64,000 nucleotides of DNA from UMGS1889 sp900556055 (GTDB lineage Bacteria; Bacillota; Clostridia; Oscillospirales; Ruminococcaceae): the NCBI GenBank assembly GCA_902463265.1, contig CABQEV010000009.1, positions 1 to 64,000 of the forward strand, read 5' to 3'. Every line of letters begins with the position of its first letter. Position 1 is the first letter of the stretch. Positions 51,894 through 61,845 of this stretch are shown here, in pieces. The notes under the pieces are model-generated. The model was not told the origin of the DNA and searched no databases. It saw nothing but the letters and a program-made list of their open reading frames with translations. The position numbers were made by a program, and so were the translations under genes.

Positions 51894-53723
51894 TTACATC
51901 TTATTTTGTATATAATCATAAACCTCACGTGCCAATGCTTCATTTATCCCAGCCGTCACAGCGATCTCATCGGGTGATGCAGCCTTCAAAGCTTCCTTAG
52001 TCTTGAATTTCAGAAACAGATTCTGCGCTTTTTTCTCGCCTATTCCCTTTATTGACGTGATTCCGACAGTGAATGTTTCTTTGGCATGTTTGCTTCTCTG
52101 GTATGTTATTGCAAATCTGTGAACTTCGTCCTGTATTCTTGTTACAAGCATAAAAGCCGCACTGTTAGGCGGAACAGAAAGCTCTCCGCCCGACGATGTG
52201 ACCGCTCTTGTGCGGTGTCTTCCATCCTTGACCATGCCGAAAACAGGCACATTTATGCCCATTTCACGCAGAACAGGCTCAACTGCGCCTATCTGCCCCT
52301 GACCGCCGTCAAGGAGTATAAGATCGGGCAGACGTGAAAATCCCTCATCCTTTTCATTTTTATCAAGGTAATGTCCGAATCTTCGTTCAAGCACCTCACG
52401 CATACACGCAACATCGTTCTGAATGATATTTTCCTTTATCGAAAACCGCTTATACGCCTTTTTCAGCGGTCTGCCATTCTCAAAAACGATCATTCCGGCT
52501 ACCATTGACGTTGACGCAAGATTGGAAATATCGTAGGACTCAATGTAAAGCGGGGTTTTCGGCAGTCCGAGAAGCCTTGCAAGCTCCTCAAGAGCCGCTA
52601 TCTCCTTGCCTGTCCTGCCGATCTTCACAGACAGAAATTCCTCGGAATTGGATTTTGCAAGCGCCGTCAGACGTGACAGCCTTCCTTTTTTAGGCGTTGT
52701 TATCTCAAAAGCATGATCGCAGCGCTCACGCAGAACAGTGTGGATAAGCTCAATATCCGGCAGCTCATTTTCTATCAATACCGAACGCGGAATATCACGC
52801 CCATCACTGTAAAACTGGAGAATAAAATCGCTGCACATCTCCTCATAGCTGTCGGAATCTCCGAGAAAATACTGAACACGGTCATGCAGCCGTCCGCCCC
52901 TGTACAAAAGCACGGAAACACATGCATCAGAGCCATTCTGCGCAAATGCGATAACGTCCGTGTCGAGAATGGAACCATCGATTATCTTCTGCTTGTCAGC
53001 GGCTTTCTGAACTGCGATTATCCTGTCACGCAGCTTTGCGGCAAGCTCAAAATCAAGCTCATCAGCCGCCTTGTTCATCTGCTCGGTCATACGCTCAACG
53101 CTTGATTTGCTTCCGTTTCTTATATATTCGACCGCTTCAGACACCGCCGAATTGTATTCTTCTTCGGAAATATTGCCCAGACAAACGCCCATGCACTGAC
53201 CTATATGATAGTTAAGACAGGGGCGTTCCTTTTTGAAATCCTGCGGAAATTTTCTTCGGCAGTTCGGCAGCCTGAATGCCCTGTTAGCTTCACTTACAGT
53301 CTGATTTACGACAAATGCGCCCGTGTACGGACCGAGAAACTCACCGGCTCCCGTCTTCTGCTTTTCAGCGGTTATTCTCGGATACGGTCCTTCGGATACT
53401 TTTATATAAAAATACCCCTTGTCATCCTTCAGCAAAATATTGTATTTCGGAGAAAACTGCTTTATCATCGAGCATTCGAGAACAAGTGCCTCATATTCCG
53501 AGTCCGTAACTATAAAATCGTAATCGTAAACATGCGATACCATCTTTGCGACCTTCGGCGTATGGTCGGGGTTTTCACGGAAATAGCTCGTCACCCTGTT
53601 TTTCAGATTTTTCGCTTTTCCGACATAAATTATATTCCCAGCCCTGTCACGCATACGGTAAACGCCCGGCTTCGTTGTAAGCTTTGATGTCTTGTCCCTG
53701 AGCCATGGCAGACGTTCATTCAT
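51894..53723 (-). CDS. uvrC: UvrABC excinuclease subunit C
   Basis: The 609-residue nuclease makes the two incisions in nucleotide-excision repair. The GIY-YIG domain (PGVYRMRDRAGNIIYVGKAKNLKNRV) is followed by the UVR motif near 205-240, the C-terminal endonuclease with ESYDISNLAS and LILLDGGQGQIGAV, and two helix-hairpin-helix motifs (TSIKGIGEKKAQNLFLKF). GGAAGTGAG precedes the ATG. Confidence 0.95.
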   Translation of the reverse strand: MNERLPWLRDKTSKLTTKPGVYRMRDRAGNIIYVGKAKNLKNRVTSYFRENPDHTPKVAKMVSHVYDYDFIVTDSEYEALVLECSMIKQFSPKYNILLKDDKGYFYIKVSEGPYPRITAEKQKTGAGEFLGPYTGAFVVNQTVSEANRAFRLPNCRRKFPQDFKKERPCLNYHIGQCMGVCLGNISEEEYNSAVSEAVEYIRNGSKSSVERMTEQMNKAADELDFELAAKLRDRIIAVQKAADKQKIIDGSILDTDVIAFAQNGSDACVSVLLYRGGRLHDRVQYFLGDSDSYEEMCSDFILQFYSDGRDIPRSVLIENELPDIELIHTVLRERCDHAFEITTPKKGRLSRLTALAKSNSEEFLSVKIGRTGKEIAALEELARLLGLPKTPLYIESYDISNLASTSMVAGMIVFENGRPLKKAYKRFSIKENIIQNDVACMREVLERRFGHYLDKNEKDEGFSRLPDLILLDGGQGQIGAVEPVLREMGINVPVFGMVKDGRHRTRAVTSSGGELSVPPNSAAFMLVTRIQDEVHRFAITYQRSKHAKETFTVGITSIKGIGEKKAQNLFLKFKTKEALKAASPDEIAVTAGINEALAREVYDYIQNKM

Positions 53724-53919
53724 ATGCTCACTTCCCTTCCTTTTCGCTGCATTTCATCTTACTATAATTATATCATAAAAAATGCACATATCAAGTGGCG
53801 GGCGGAGAATTAATTTGTGAAATATTTTCCATGTAAAAATATTCGTTATCTATTGCAAAATCCGACATATTGTGATAAAATAAATTAGTTAGTTGATTTT
53901 TATAAAGGGAGTATAGAAT

Positions 53920-55332
53920 TTGATTTTCGCCGATTTGATCTTTATATATATTTTTCTGCCCCTCTGCCTTATCTGCTACTTTGCAGCGCAGAATCCGAAT
54001 GTGAAAAATGTCATACTTGTACTGTTTTCACTGGCATTTTATGCATGGGGCGAGCCGCTCTGGGTGCTGCTTCTTATCTTCAGTGCATTCGTCGATTACT
54101 GCAACGGACGGTTTATCGGAAAATTCAGAGGGCGGAAGATCGCCGTTCTCGGTCTTATATCATCACTCGTAATTAATCTCGGGATACTTGCCACCTTCAA
54201 ATACAGCGGATTTATCGTTGAAAACATCAATGCAGTGTTCAGAAGCAATATTCCCGTTCCGAACTTCACGCTTCCTATCGGAATATCGTTTTACACATTC
54301 CAGACTATATCATATACAGTCGATGTTTACAGGGATAACGTCAAGCCGCAGAAGTCGTTCCTGCGCTATCTCATGTACATTTCAATGTTCTTCCAGCTTG
54401 TTGCCGGACCTATCGTAAGATACGTTGATGTCGCAAAAGAGATCGACAAGCGTTCGGTAACGATATCCGATTTTAATGCGGGAATAACAAGATTTGTTTA
54501 CGGTCTGGGCAAAAAAGTCCTTATCGCAAACGCTGTCGGGGAGCTTGCGGACAAATACCTGATCTTCACCGATGAACCTAACTCGCTTTTTGCCGCATGG
54601 TTCGGACTTATAATGTTCACTCTTCAGATATATTATGATTTTTCGGGATATTCAGACATGGCTATCGGTCTCGGAGCGATGTTCGGATTTCATTTTCCCG
54701 AAAACTTCAATTATCCGTATATATCACGCTCCGCAACGGAATTTTGGCGCAGATGGCACATTTCCCTCGGCAGCTTTTTCAGGGATTATCTCTACATACC
54801 GATGGGCGGAAACAGAAAGCATCAGTTTCTGAACCTCGCTGTTGTGTGGTTCCTGACAGGTCTATGGCACGGCGCAAGCTGGAATTTCATTCTCTGGGGA
54901 TGCTACTTCGGAGTTCTTATTATCCTTGAAAAATTTGTCTACGGCAAATCTCTTGACAAGATCAAGCCGCTCGGATTTATTTATATGTTTTTCGTTACGG
55001 TCATAGGCTGGGGACTTTTCTACTTCACGGATCTCTCGAAATTCGGAAAATGCGTCGCTGCAATGTTCGGAGGCGGCGGAGTACCGCTGATCGACGAGCT
55101 TTCAAAGGCAGATATGCTCAATAACCTGTTCCTGATAATATTTGCTGTGATCTTCTCCTTCCCTGTTTTCAGGATCATAAGGGAAAAGATACAGACGATG
55201 CAGGAAAAGTCCGAAACAGCAATAGTTGTGTTCAGTTCACTCAGAACGGTATGCCTTATTCTGATACTTGCTGCATCAACTGTCATGCTGATCTCAACCA
55301 AGAGCAACCCATTCCTCTACTTTAACTTCTGA
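53920..55332 (+). CDS. MBOAT-family O-acyltransferase (AlgI/DltB type)
   Basis: The 470-residue multipass enzyme transfers acyl groups to extracellular polymers. NFNYPYISRSATEFWRRWHISLGSFFRDYLYIPMGG contains the conserved fold, and the catalytic His is in FLTGLWHGASWNF. It begins at a TTG at 53920 with AAAGGGAG 8 nt before it. The gene is followed at 30 nt by a DHHW protein. Such pairs acetylate surface polysaccharides. Confidence 0.92.
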   Translation: MIFADLIFIYIFLPLCLICYFAAQNPNVKNVILVLFSLAFYAWGEPLWVLLLIFSAFVDYCNGRFIGKFRGRKIAVLGLISSLVINLGILATFKYSGFIVENINAVFRSNIPVPNFTLPIGISFYTFQTISYTVDVYRDNVKPQKSFLRYLMYISMFFQLVAGPIVRYVDVAKEIDKRSVTISDFNAGITRFVYGLGKKVLIANAVGELADKYLIFTDEPNSLFAAWFGLIMFTLQIYYDFSGYSDMAIGLGAMFGFHFPENFNYPYISRSATEFWRRWHISLGSFFRDYLYIPMGGNRKHQFLNLAVVWFLTGLWHGASWNFILWGCYFGVLIILEKFVYGKSLDKIKPLGFIYMFFVTVIGWGLFYFTDLSKFGKCVAAMFGGGGVPLIDELSKADMLNNLFLIIFAVIFSFPVFRIIREKIQTMQEKSETAIVVFSSLRTVCLILILAASTVMLISTKSNPFLYFNF

Positions 55333-55362
55333 CGGAAGATCATTGCGAGGTAATATCTGAAA

Positions 55363-56919
55363 ATGAAAAAAAGAAATAAGAAAAACAAGCTCTCTGCAGA
55401 AGAGCTAAGACACAGAAAACGTCTGAAAAAAGTCAATGCGGTAGCTGAAAGGCTGAATATCACAATAGTTCTGAGCACAATAATTTTCGGAACTCTCTGC
55501 CTTATATTCCTGAAGCGTCCGACTACCTCAGAGATCGAAAACAGAAAACTGGCGGAGTTCCCGGAATTTACATGGGAAGACTATTTTTCGGGAAAATTCA
55601 CTGACGGGATCTCGGAATTTTTCAGTGATTCCGCACCTTACCGCGATCAGATACACGAGCTTGGATCCTACATGAAAAAGGTGCAGGGCTTCAAAACGGA
55701 AAAATCCTACGTTTTCAGCGGAAATGTCGAAGTCGTTGCAGATGACGAAGGAAACGTCCTCGAAACGGGATCATCTGCTGCTGTCACCGATGCGATATCG
55801 CCCGAAACGACTGCGGAAGCCGCAGAATCCAATGTTTCTCCCGTTGAAACAGAGCCTTCGGAAACATTATCCGCCGAAGAAACAACCGCTGAAACTGAGG
55901 CAGAGGAAGTCAATATATCCGAATTCTCACACAACGGAATCGTCCAGATCACGCTTGACAACAAGCCCGCAGGCATAATGCTTTTCGGCGGAAGCGAGAA
56001 GCAGGCTCTGAGATATGCACAGACGATAAATGCATATAAACAGGCTCTCGGCGACAATGTCAACGTCTACAATATGATCGTCCCGACATCGGTTGAATTC
56101 TATCTGCCGTCTGAACTGAAAAAGTATTCGGCATCAGAAAAGGATAATATCAACAAGATCTACTCCTACCTTTCCGATGATGTTATCCATGTCGATGCAT
56201 ATTCAAAGCTCCGGGAGCATCAGAATGAATACATCTATTTCAGAACTGACCACCACTGGTCGCCTCTCGGCGCATATTACGCATATACGGCATTTGCGGA
56301 GGCTATCGGCGATACCCCTCACCCGCTTTCCGATTATGAAACAAAGACAAAGGAAGGCTTTATCGGCTCGCTTTACGGCTATTCAAATTTCATCGCCCTG
56401 AAGCAGAACCCCGACACCTTCACTTACTATATCCCGCCCGATGAATGGAAAACGTCCTATTACGACTACAAAACGCTTGCGTATAAGTATGACGGCGTTC
56501 TTTTCCATGAGTATGTCGAGGGAGAAAACTGCTACGGAATGTTCCTCGGTGCCGATGCGATACACACGAAGATCACGACAGAGCATAAGAACGGCAGAAA
56601 GATCGTCGTTTTCAAGGAGTCCTACGGAAATGCTTTCGTTCCCTTCCTTGTTTCCGATTTTGAGGAAATTTACGTTATTGACATAAGATTTTTCGAGAAA
56701 AATGCCGTTGATTACATAAAGCAGATAGGCGCAACAGATGTCCTTTTCCTGAACAACGCATTTGCAGCGAATACATCCTCGCTTATTGACGGAATTGAAA
56801 ATATGCTCGTTTCACCCTATGGAACAGCCGCAAAAAATATGCCCGTCACGGAAACGACTGCGTCCGAAACCGCAGCACCCGCTTCCGAAACATCCCCGGC
56901 ATCATCGGTTTCCGAATAA
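55363..56919 (+). CDS. DHHW/AlgX-like membrane-anchored protein
   Basis: The 518-residue protein has a basic N-terminus, one membrane anchor near residues 32-52, an acidic Ser/Thr/Glu linker (about 130-180) and an SGNH-like domain with YFRTDHHWSPLGAYYAY (DHHW signature) and VVFKESYGNAFVPFL. It probably completes polysaccharide O-acetylation with the upstream MBOAT enzyme, as AlgX/AlgJ partners do. A second Ser/Thr-rich tail ends the protein. Confidence 0.85.
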   Translation: MKKRNKKNKLSAEELRHRKRLKKVNAVAERLNITIVLSTIIFGTLCLIFLKRPTTSEIENRKLAEFPEFTWEDYFSGKFTDGISEFFSDSAPYRDQIHELGSYMKKVQGFKTEKSYVFSGNVEVVADDEGNVLETGSSAAVTDAISPETTAEAAESNVSPVETEPSETLSAEETTAETEAEEVNISEFSHNGIVQITLDNKPAGIMLFGGSEKQALRYAQTINAYKQALGDNVNVYNMIVPTSVEFYLPSELKKYSASEKDNINKIYSYLSDDVIHVDAYSKLREHQNEYIYFRTDHHWSPLGAYYAYTAFAEAIGDTPHPLSDYETKTKEGFIGSLYGYSNFIALKQNPDTFTYYIPPDEWKTSYYDYKTLAYKYDGVLFHEYVEGENCYGMFLGADAIHTKITTEHKNGRKIVVFKESYGNAFVPFLVSDFEEIYVIDIRFFEKNAVDYIKQIGATDVLFLNNAFAANTSSLIDGIENMLVSPYGTAAKNMPVTETTASETAAPASETSPASSVSE

Positions 56920-56924
56920 AAACT

Positions 56925-56958
56925 GCCGTCCAAAGCAAAATTTTGGACGGCTTTTTTG
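56925..56958 (+). terminator. Terminator after the DHHW gene
   Basis: GCCGTCCAAA at 56925-56934 pairs with TTTGGACGGC at 56942-56951, then TTTTTT. Confidence 0.88.
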
Positions 56959-57061
56959 TGTAATAAATACATTTGTTTTTTGTTTGTTCACATATTTTTG
57001 TGCTATATGTGCTATAATAATTTATAAATTATTTTGTAATGACAGGCGGTGAGGCTTTCTG

Positions 57062-58855
57062 CTGAAATTCATCCACAATTTTAATATCAGAAGCAAAATG
57101 ATATTTATATACATAATCGTTATAGTCCCTATTTTCCTCGCCGGAATTTTCATTATGCTGAAAATGACAAATCTCATCGAAGACAGCCTTATAAGCAACT
57201 CATTCAAAAACGCCGACCGTCTGAAAGCACGTATCACCGATACTTTATCGACAGCAGACGGCATCTCAAGGCAGATCTATTCAAATGAAGAAATACGAAG
57301 ATTTCTTATGAATGACAATTTCAGCCTCAGGGATTACAACAACTTTTATTCAACCCATTCATTCTTCAAAAACTATATAAATGCATTCTCGCAGATCAAA
57401 AAGATCAAAATATACACAGAAAAAGACCTGCTTATGTATAACAGCGAATTTTACAGCTCAGGGTCTTTCAAAAACACCACCTGGTATAATGAAGCAAAGG
57501 CGGCAGGCGGTCAGATACACATAAAAGTATTTGAGGACTCGACTGACGGCATAGTTTACCTGCATCTTACCCGTGCGATACTTTCGGGAGATGACTGTCT
57601 TGGCGTTATCGTCATAACCATAAGCCCCGACTGGATCGAACGAATGATGGCAACCGAATCCGATAATGTCATCTTCTCGGCAGAGCGCGGAAAGATCTAT
57701 TACAGCAATATCGAAACGATAAAACCGGGAAGCGTAGTCGGCGGTCTAAGCGAGGATATACTCCAGCCTGATCTGAGAACGCTGACAGAGGTCGGATTTG
57801 ACAACGGAGAAACATACAACATCCTTGAAACATTTACATACGAGGATCCCTCGAATATCCTCCAGGTATTTGTTCTTACTCCCGTCAGTGAGATAAATGC
57901 GCAGGCGGAAACGTCGTACAGCGTTTATGTATGGTATATGTCCCTCTGCTTTATTCTGTCATTTCTGATAATCCTGCTGTTTACGAGTATGTTCTCAAAC
58001 AGGGTCGAAGCACTCAAAATGCAGATGCATAATGTTGCATCGGGAGATTTTTCCATGAGCTATGAGATCGGCGGAAAGGACGAAATAGCTGACCTGAATG
58101 ATGACCTATGCCGCATGGTAAACAGTATGCAGAGCCTTATCAAAGAAGCATACGATGCTAAAATACAGGCTGAACAGCTGAAGCTTACACAGTCAGAAGC
58201 GGAATTCAAGGCGCTTGCCAGCCAGATCAATCCGCATTTTCTCTATAATTCCCTTGAAACCATAAGAATGAAAGCATTCTGCAGCGGTGACAAGGAAACG
58301 GCAGCACTGGTAAAGAAGCTCGGAAAGATCATGCGAAGATGCCTTGAAGTCAAGGATTCTGCGGTCACACTCGGCTCGGAGCTTGAATTTACCGAAAATT
58401 ATCTTGAACTGCAAAAGGCACGTTTCGGCGACAGGATATCCTATTCCATCGTAAATGAAGTTGAAAAGGATTACCTCATACTTCCGCTTGTGATACAGCC
58501 TGTTGTTGAAAATGCGTTTGTTCACGGAGTTGAAAGCTCAAAAGTCAACGGAAAGATAGATATAAAGATCAGACATCAGGGAAACAGCGTTATTATCGAC
58601 GTTATCGATAACGGCTGCGGAATGAGCCCCGAACGTCTGGAAGAAATTAAGCATAAGCTTATTGAAAATGACACATCTTCGGGAAAAAGCATCGGTCTTA
58701 CCAATGTCAATTCCCGTATAAAAATGGCTTACGGCGACAGCTGCGGTCTGACTATTTCAAGCGTTGAGGGAAAAGGCACAAAGGTCTCGATCACTCTGCC
58801 GTACGACACAAATGCAGTAAGGAGGTTACAAAATGCTGAAGGTTCTGCTGGTTGA
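57062..58855 (+). CDS. YesM-type sensor histidine kinase
   Basis: The kinase has an N-terminal membrane segment, a long extracellular dCache-like sensor region, a second membrane segment near residue 300, a HAMP domain and a His_kinase domain with SQINPHFLYNSLETIRM and GIGLTNVNSRIKMAYG. ORF rules would start at ATG 57098, but no ribosome site precedes it. The frame extends to two CTG codons, and CTG 57062 has GGTGAGG 7 nt upstream and yields LKFIHNFNIRSK, a typical YesM opening. I choose it with moderate certainty. It overlaps the response regulator gene by 23 nt. Confidence 0.88.
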   Translation: MKFIHNFNIRSKMIFIYIIVIVPIFLAGIFIMLKMTNLIEDSLISNSFKNADRLKARITDTLSTADGISRQIYSNEEIRRFLMNDNFSLRDYNNFYSTHSFFKNYINAFSQIKKIKIYTEKDLLMYNSEFYSSGSFKNTTWYNEAKAAGGQIHIKVFEDSTDGIVYLHLTRAILSGDDCLGVIVITISPDWIERMMATESDNVIFSAERGKIYYSNIETIKPGSVVGGLSEDILQPDLRTLTEVGFDNGETYNILETFTYEDPSNILQVFVLTPVSEINAQAETSYSVYVWYMSLCFILSFLIILLFTSMFSNRVEALKMQMHNVASGDFSMSYEIGGKDEIADLNDDLCRMVNSMQSLIKEAYDAKIQAEQLKLTQSEAEFKALASQINPHFLYNSLETIRMKAFCSGDKETAALVKKLGKIMRRCLEVKDSAVTLGSELEFTENYLELQKARFGDRISYSIVNEVEKDYLILPLVIQPVVENAFVHGVESSKVNGKIDIKIRHQGNSVIIDVIDNGCGMSPERLEEIKHKLIENDTSSGKSIGLTNVNSRIKMAYGDSCGLTISSVEGKGTKVSITLPYDTNAVRRLQNAEGSAG

Positions 58856-60350
58856 TGATGAACCGAATATACGCGCAGGCATAAAAATGATAATCCCGTG
58901 GGAAGAACTCGGGTTTGAAATATGCGGTGAAAGCGAAAACGGTGAGGACGGTCTGAAAAAGATCGGTGAACTGTCCCCCGACCTTGTGCTTGCTGATGTC
59001 CGTATGCCCGGAATGACGGGAATACAGCTTATCGAAGCGGCAAAGAAAAGCGGATATACCTGCCGCTTTATGATCGTGTCGGGATATTCGGATTTTACAT
59101 ATGCAAAGGAAGCCATCTCGCTCGGAGTCGAGGGATTTATCCTGAAGCCGATCGACGAGGACGAACTGACTGAAACTCTCAAAACCGTCAGAGAAAAGAT
59201 ACTCAGCGAAAAGGAACGGTCTGCACGGGACAGCCGCAGCGGAGCATATCTGCGTGAACAGAAGATCAAGCAGATACTTCTCGGCGAAAATGAGAAGATC
59301 GATGTTTTCGAAGCTGCATCATCATTCGATATCGCCGTAATTGAGGCTGTCGGCGAAAAATATTATGACGGGAAACAAAATCTGATCCGTGATATAACCG
59401 AATTTCTGTCCACCGAGACAGATCACGACATCATTTCGATAAATCTGCTGACAACAATAGCCGTTATCTTCAGAAACAAACCTGACGGCGCTGTGTTTGA
59501 TCTGATGAGAAAATTCAAGCAGCTGCACGGCAGTGATATATTCATCACAATGGGCGCAAAAGCCCATAACAACGCTGAGATCCGCAGCTCATACCTCTCC
59601 GCCGAACAGCTTATGAGAGACAGATTTTTATATTCCGACTGCGAGGTCCTTACCCCCGAGCTTCACACCAAAGCCGCAGAGGATTCCGATCTTGCGGGAT
59701 ATGCCGATAATGTATATGCTTATGTGGAAATAAACGACATTCAAAAGCTCACCTCAGCAATGGAGGATTTCCGTGACTCTCTCAGACGCTGCGGATATTC
59801 TGCCGAACGCTGCAAAGTGGTCTGCATAACGCTTGTCATGGACATAAAAGCGAAAATGGTCAAGAATATCGGCGAGAAAAAGACCGATCAGATCTTTCCA
59901 TATTCAGAGATAATCGACGAGATCGGCAAATGCAGCGGACTTTTCGATATCATTGACCTGATGCTGAAAAATTTCACAGAGATGTCCAACGTCCACTTCG
60001 GAAAAACTACCAAAAGCACTATGGAACGCATAGTTCAGTACATCCGCACAAATTACAATCAGGAGCTTCGCCTTGAAATGCTTGCCAATATATTCGGCTA
60101 CAACAGCGCATATCTCGGCAAGGTATTCCATCAGTACACAGGAGAAAATTTCAACAATTACCTCGATGAGATCCGAATTTCCGAGGCTAAGCGTCTGCTT
60201 GCAATGGACGAATACAAAGTCTATAAGGTCGCAGAAATGGTCGGATATACCAATATAAACTACTTCCACAACAAATTCAAGAAATATGTCGGCGTAAGTC
60301 CTCTCAGCTACAAAAAGACCTGCTGCAAGAACTCATCCGACGAAGAATAA
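58833..60350 (+). CDS. YesN-type AraC response regulator
   Basis: The 505-residue regulator has a receiver domain with LLVDDEPNIRAG and the phosphoacceptor in LVLADVRMPG, a middle region of unknown fold and a C-terminal AraC helix-turn-helix (residues 405-505) with NQELRLEMLANIFGYNSAYLGKVF and KVYKVAEMVGYTNINYFHNKFKKYVGVSPLSY. GGAGGTTAC lies before ATG 58833. Such pairs usually control carbohydrate uptake, but the adjacent MFS gene and O-acetylation genes are the only local candidates. Confidence 0.93.
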   Translation: MLKVLLVDDEPNIRAGIKMIIPWEELGFEICGESENGEDGLKKIGELSPDLVLADVRMPGMTGIQLIEAAKKSGYTCRFMIVSGYSDFTYAKEAISLGVEGFILKPIDEDELTETLKTVREKILSEKERSARDSRSGAYLREQKIKQILLGENEKIDVFEAASSFDIAVIEAVGEKYYDGKQNLIRDITEFLSTETDHDIISINLLTTIAVIFRNKPDGAVFDLMRKFKQLHGSDIFITMGAKAHNNAEIRSSYLSAEQLMRDRFLYSDCEVLTPELHTKAAEDSDLAGYADNVYAYVEINDIQKLTSAMEDFRDSLRRCGYSAERCKVVCITLVMDIKAKMVKNIGEKKTDQIFPYSEIIDEIGKCSGLFDIIDLMLKNFTEMSNVHFGKTTKSTMERIVQYIRTNYNQELRLEMLANIFGYNSAYLGKVFHQYTGENFNNYLDEIRISEAKRLLAMDEYKVYKVAEMVGYTNINYFHNKFKKYVGVSPLSYKKTCCKNSSDEE

Positions 60351-60366
60351 ACCAAGGAGGAACAGC

Positions 60367-60426
60367 TATGATCTTATGCAGCTGCACAGCTCCATGCAGG
60401 GTATGACGGACCGCATGGAGCAATAG
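60367..60426 (+). pseudogene. Possible gene remnant before the MFS transporter
   Basis: After an AAGGAGG site a 20-codon in-frame stretch reads YDLMQLHSSMQGMTDRMEQ and ends TAG. It looks like the helical C-terminus of a larger protein such as a regulator that precedes MFS genes. A frame-shifted ATG at 60369 gives only a 12-codon ORF. It is probably a decayed fragment; its origin is uncertain. Confidence 0.35.
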
Positions 60427-60479
60427 AGTTCGTCAGACCTTGCATTTTCAGCATTTTAATATGAATGGAGCAAGGTCAA

Positions 60480-61781
60480 ATGAACAAACTTGATAAATTT
60501 AAAACAGCTTTTTCGGAGCTTCGAGGCTTCACATTTTTATGGCTGACACAGGCTCTTTCGGGACTTGGCAGCTCAATGACAAGCTTTGCACTTATCCTCC
60601 GCATATACGGTCAGGAAGGCTCGGCGATGTCTGCGGCACTGCTTTCGGTCTGCTCGTATGCGCCGTATGTGCTTGTCAGCGTGTTTGCGGGCGCAATAAG
60701 CGACAAATGGAACAAGAAAATCACTATGCTTGTCTGCGATGCATTTGCGGCAGTCAGCACGGTAATAACGCTCATCCTGCTTATGACGGGAAATCTCAGA
60801 GTATGGCATCTTTATCTCCTGAATGCCGTCAACGGACTTATGAACAGTGTTCAGCAGCCCGCTTCCGATGTTGCTGTAAGCCTGCTTATCCCCCAAAAAT
60901 ATTATCAGCAGGCGGCAGGAATGAGGGTATTTTCAAACTCTGTCATAAACATTCTTACACCTGCGGCGGCATCGGCAGTGATGTCAGCGTTTGGCATAAA
61001 TGCGGTATTTGCCGTAGATCTGGCAACATTTTTCATTGCATTTATCTCACTTCTGTTCTTTATAAGGATACCCGAAAAACAAAGTGAACATAGATCAGGC
61101 GAAAGCGTGACAGCACTTGCAAAGGAAGTTTTCGCCTTTTTTAAGGATAACAAGGGAATTTTCGGGCTGATAATGTTCCTCGCAGCGATCAACCTCACCG
61201 CATCTATCTGCAATGCAGCACTTCCCGCATTGATAATCCCCAAAGCAAACGATACTGCCTATGCGATATTCAGTTCTGTACAGGGCATAGCAATGCTTGT
61301 CGGAAGTGTCGCCGCATCGCTGATACCTGCGCCAAAAAACCGGATCAGCGTAATATTTATTTCCCTTTTCATTTCAATGAGCACGGAAAACTTCATGCTG
61401 GCATTCGGCAGATCACTTCCTGTATGGTGCATAGGAGTAACACTTGGCTGGCTGCTTATCCCGCTTATGAACACCAACCTTGATGTCGTTATCCGCACGC
61501 ACACCCCGATAGAAATGCAGGGACGTGTCTATGCGGCAAGAAATTCATTTCAGTTTTTCACAATACCTATCGGTTATATGCTGGGCGGAGCGCTTATAGA
61601 CAAAGTCTTTGAACCGCTTATGCTGAATATCCCGGATAACAGCATTCTCCACACTCTTTTCGGCATAGGAAAAGGCTCGGGAGCAGCATTTCTGTTTCTC
61701 GTGATAGCCTTTCTCGGAATATTCACCTGCGTATTCTTTGCGTTTGACAAAAATATATGGGCACTCGCAAAAAACAAATAA
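60480..61781 (+). CDS. MFS transporter (EntS/DHA3 type)
   Basis: The 433-residue protein has 12 predicted membrane segments and the motif WLTQALSGLGSSMTSFALIL at the first helix and GAISDKWNKKITMLVCD between helices 2 and 3. This matches the MFS_3 group of macrolide or siderophore exporters. Start ATG 60480 has GGAGCAAGG upstream; the ORF begins at 60465. It probably exports a small molecule. Confidence 0.88.
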   Translation: MNKLDKFKTAFSELRGFTFLWLTQALSGLGSSMTSFALILRIYGQEGSAMSAALLSVCSYAPYVLVSVFAGAISDKWNKKITMLVCDAFAAVSTVITLILLMTGNLRVWHLYLLNAVNGLMNSVQQPASDVAVSLLIPQKYYQQAAGMRVFSNSVINILTPAAASAVMSAFGINAVFAVDLATFFIAFISLLFFIRIPEKQSEHRSGESVTALAKEVFAFFKDNKGIFGLIMFLAAINLTASICNAALPALIIPKANDTAYAIFSSVQGIAMLVGSVAASLIPAPKNRISVIFISLFISMSTENFMLAFGRSLPVWCIGVTLGWLLIPLMNTNLDVVIRTHTPIEMQGRVYAARNSFQFFTIPIGYMLGGALIDKVFEPLMLNIPDNSILHTLFGIGKGSGAAFLFLVIAFLGIFTCVFFAFDKNIWALAKNK

Positions 61782-61795
61782 ACTCGATTTCATGA

Positions 61796-61845
61796 TAAAA
61801 AATCTGCCCGAGGATCTTTTCGGATCTTCGGGCAGATACTTTTTA
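61796..61845. terminator. Bidirectional terminator between MFS and GNAT genes
   Basis: ATCTGCCCGA at 61802-61811 pairs with TCGGGCAGAT at 61828-61837, and an inner stem GGATC/GGATCT extends it. A and T tracts lie on both sides. Confidence 0.85.
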
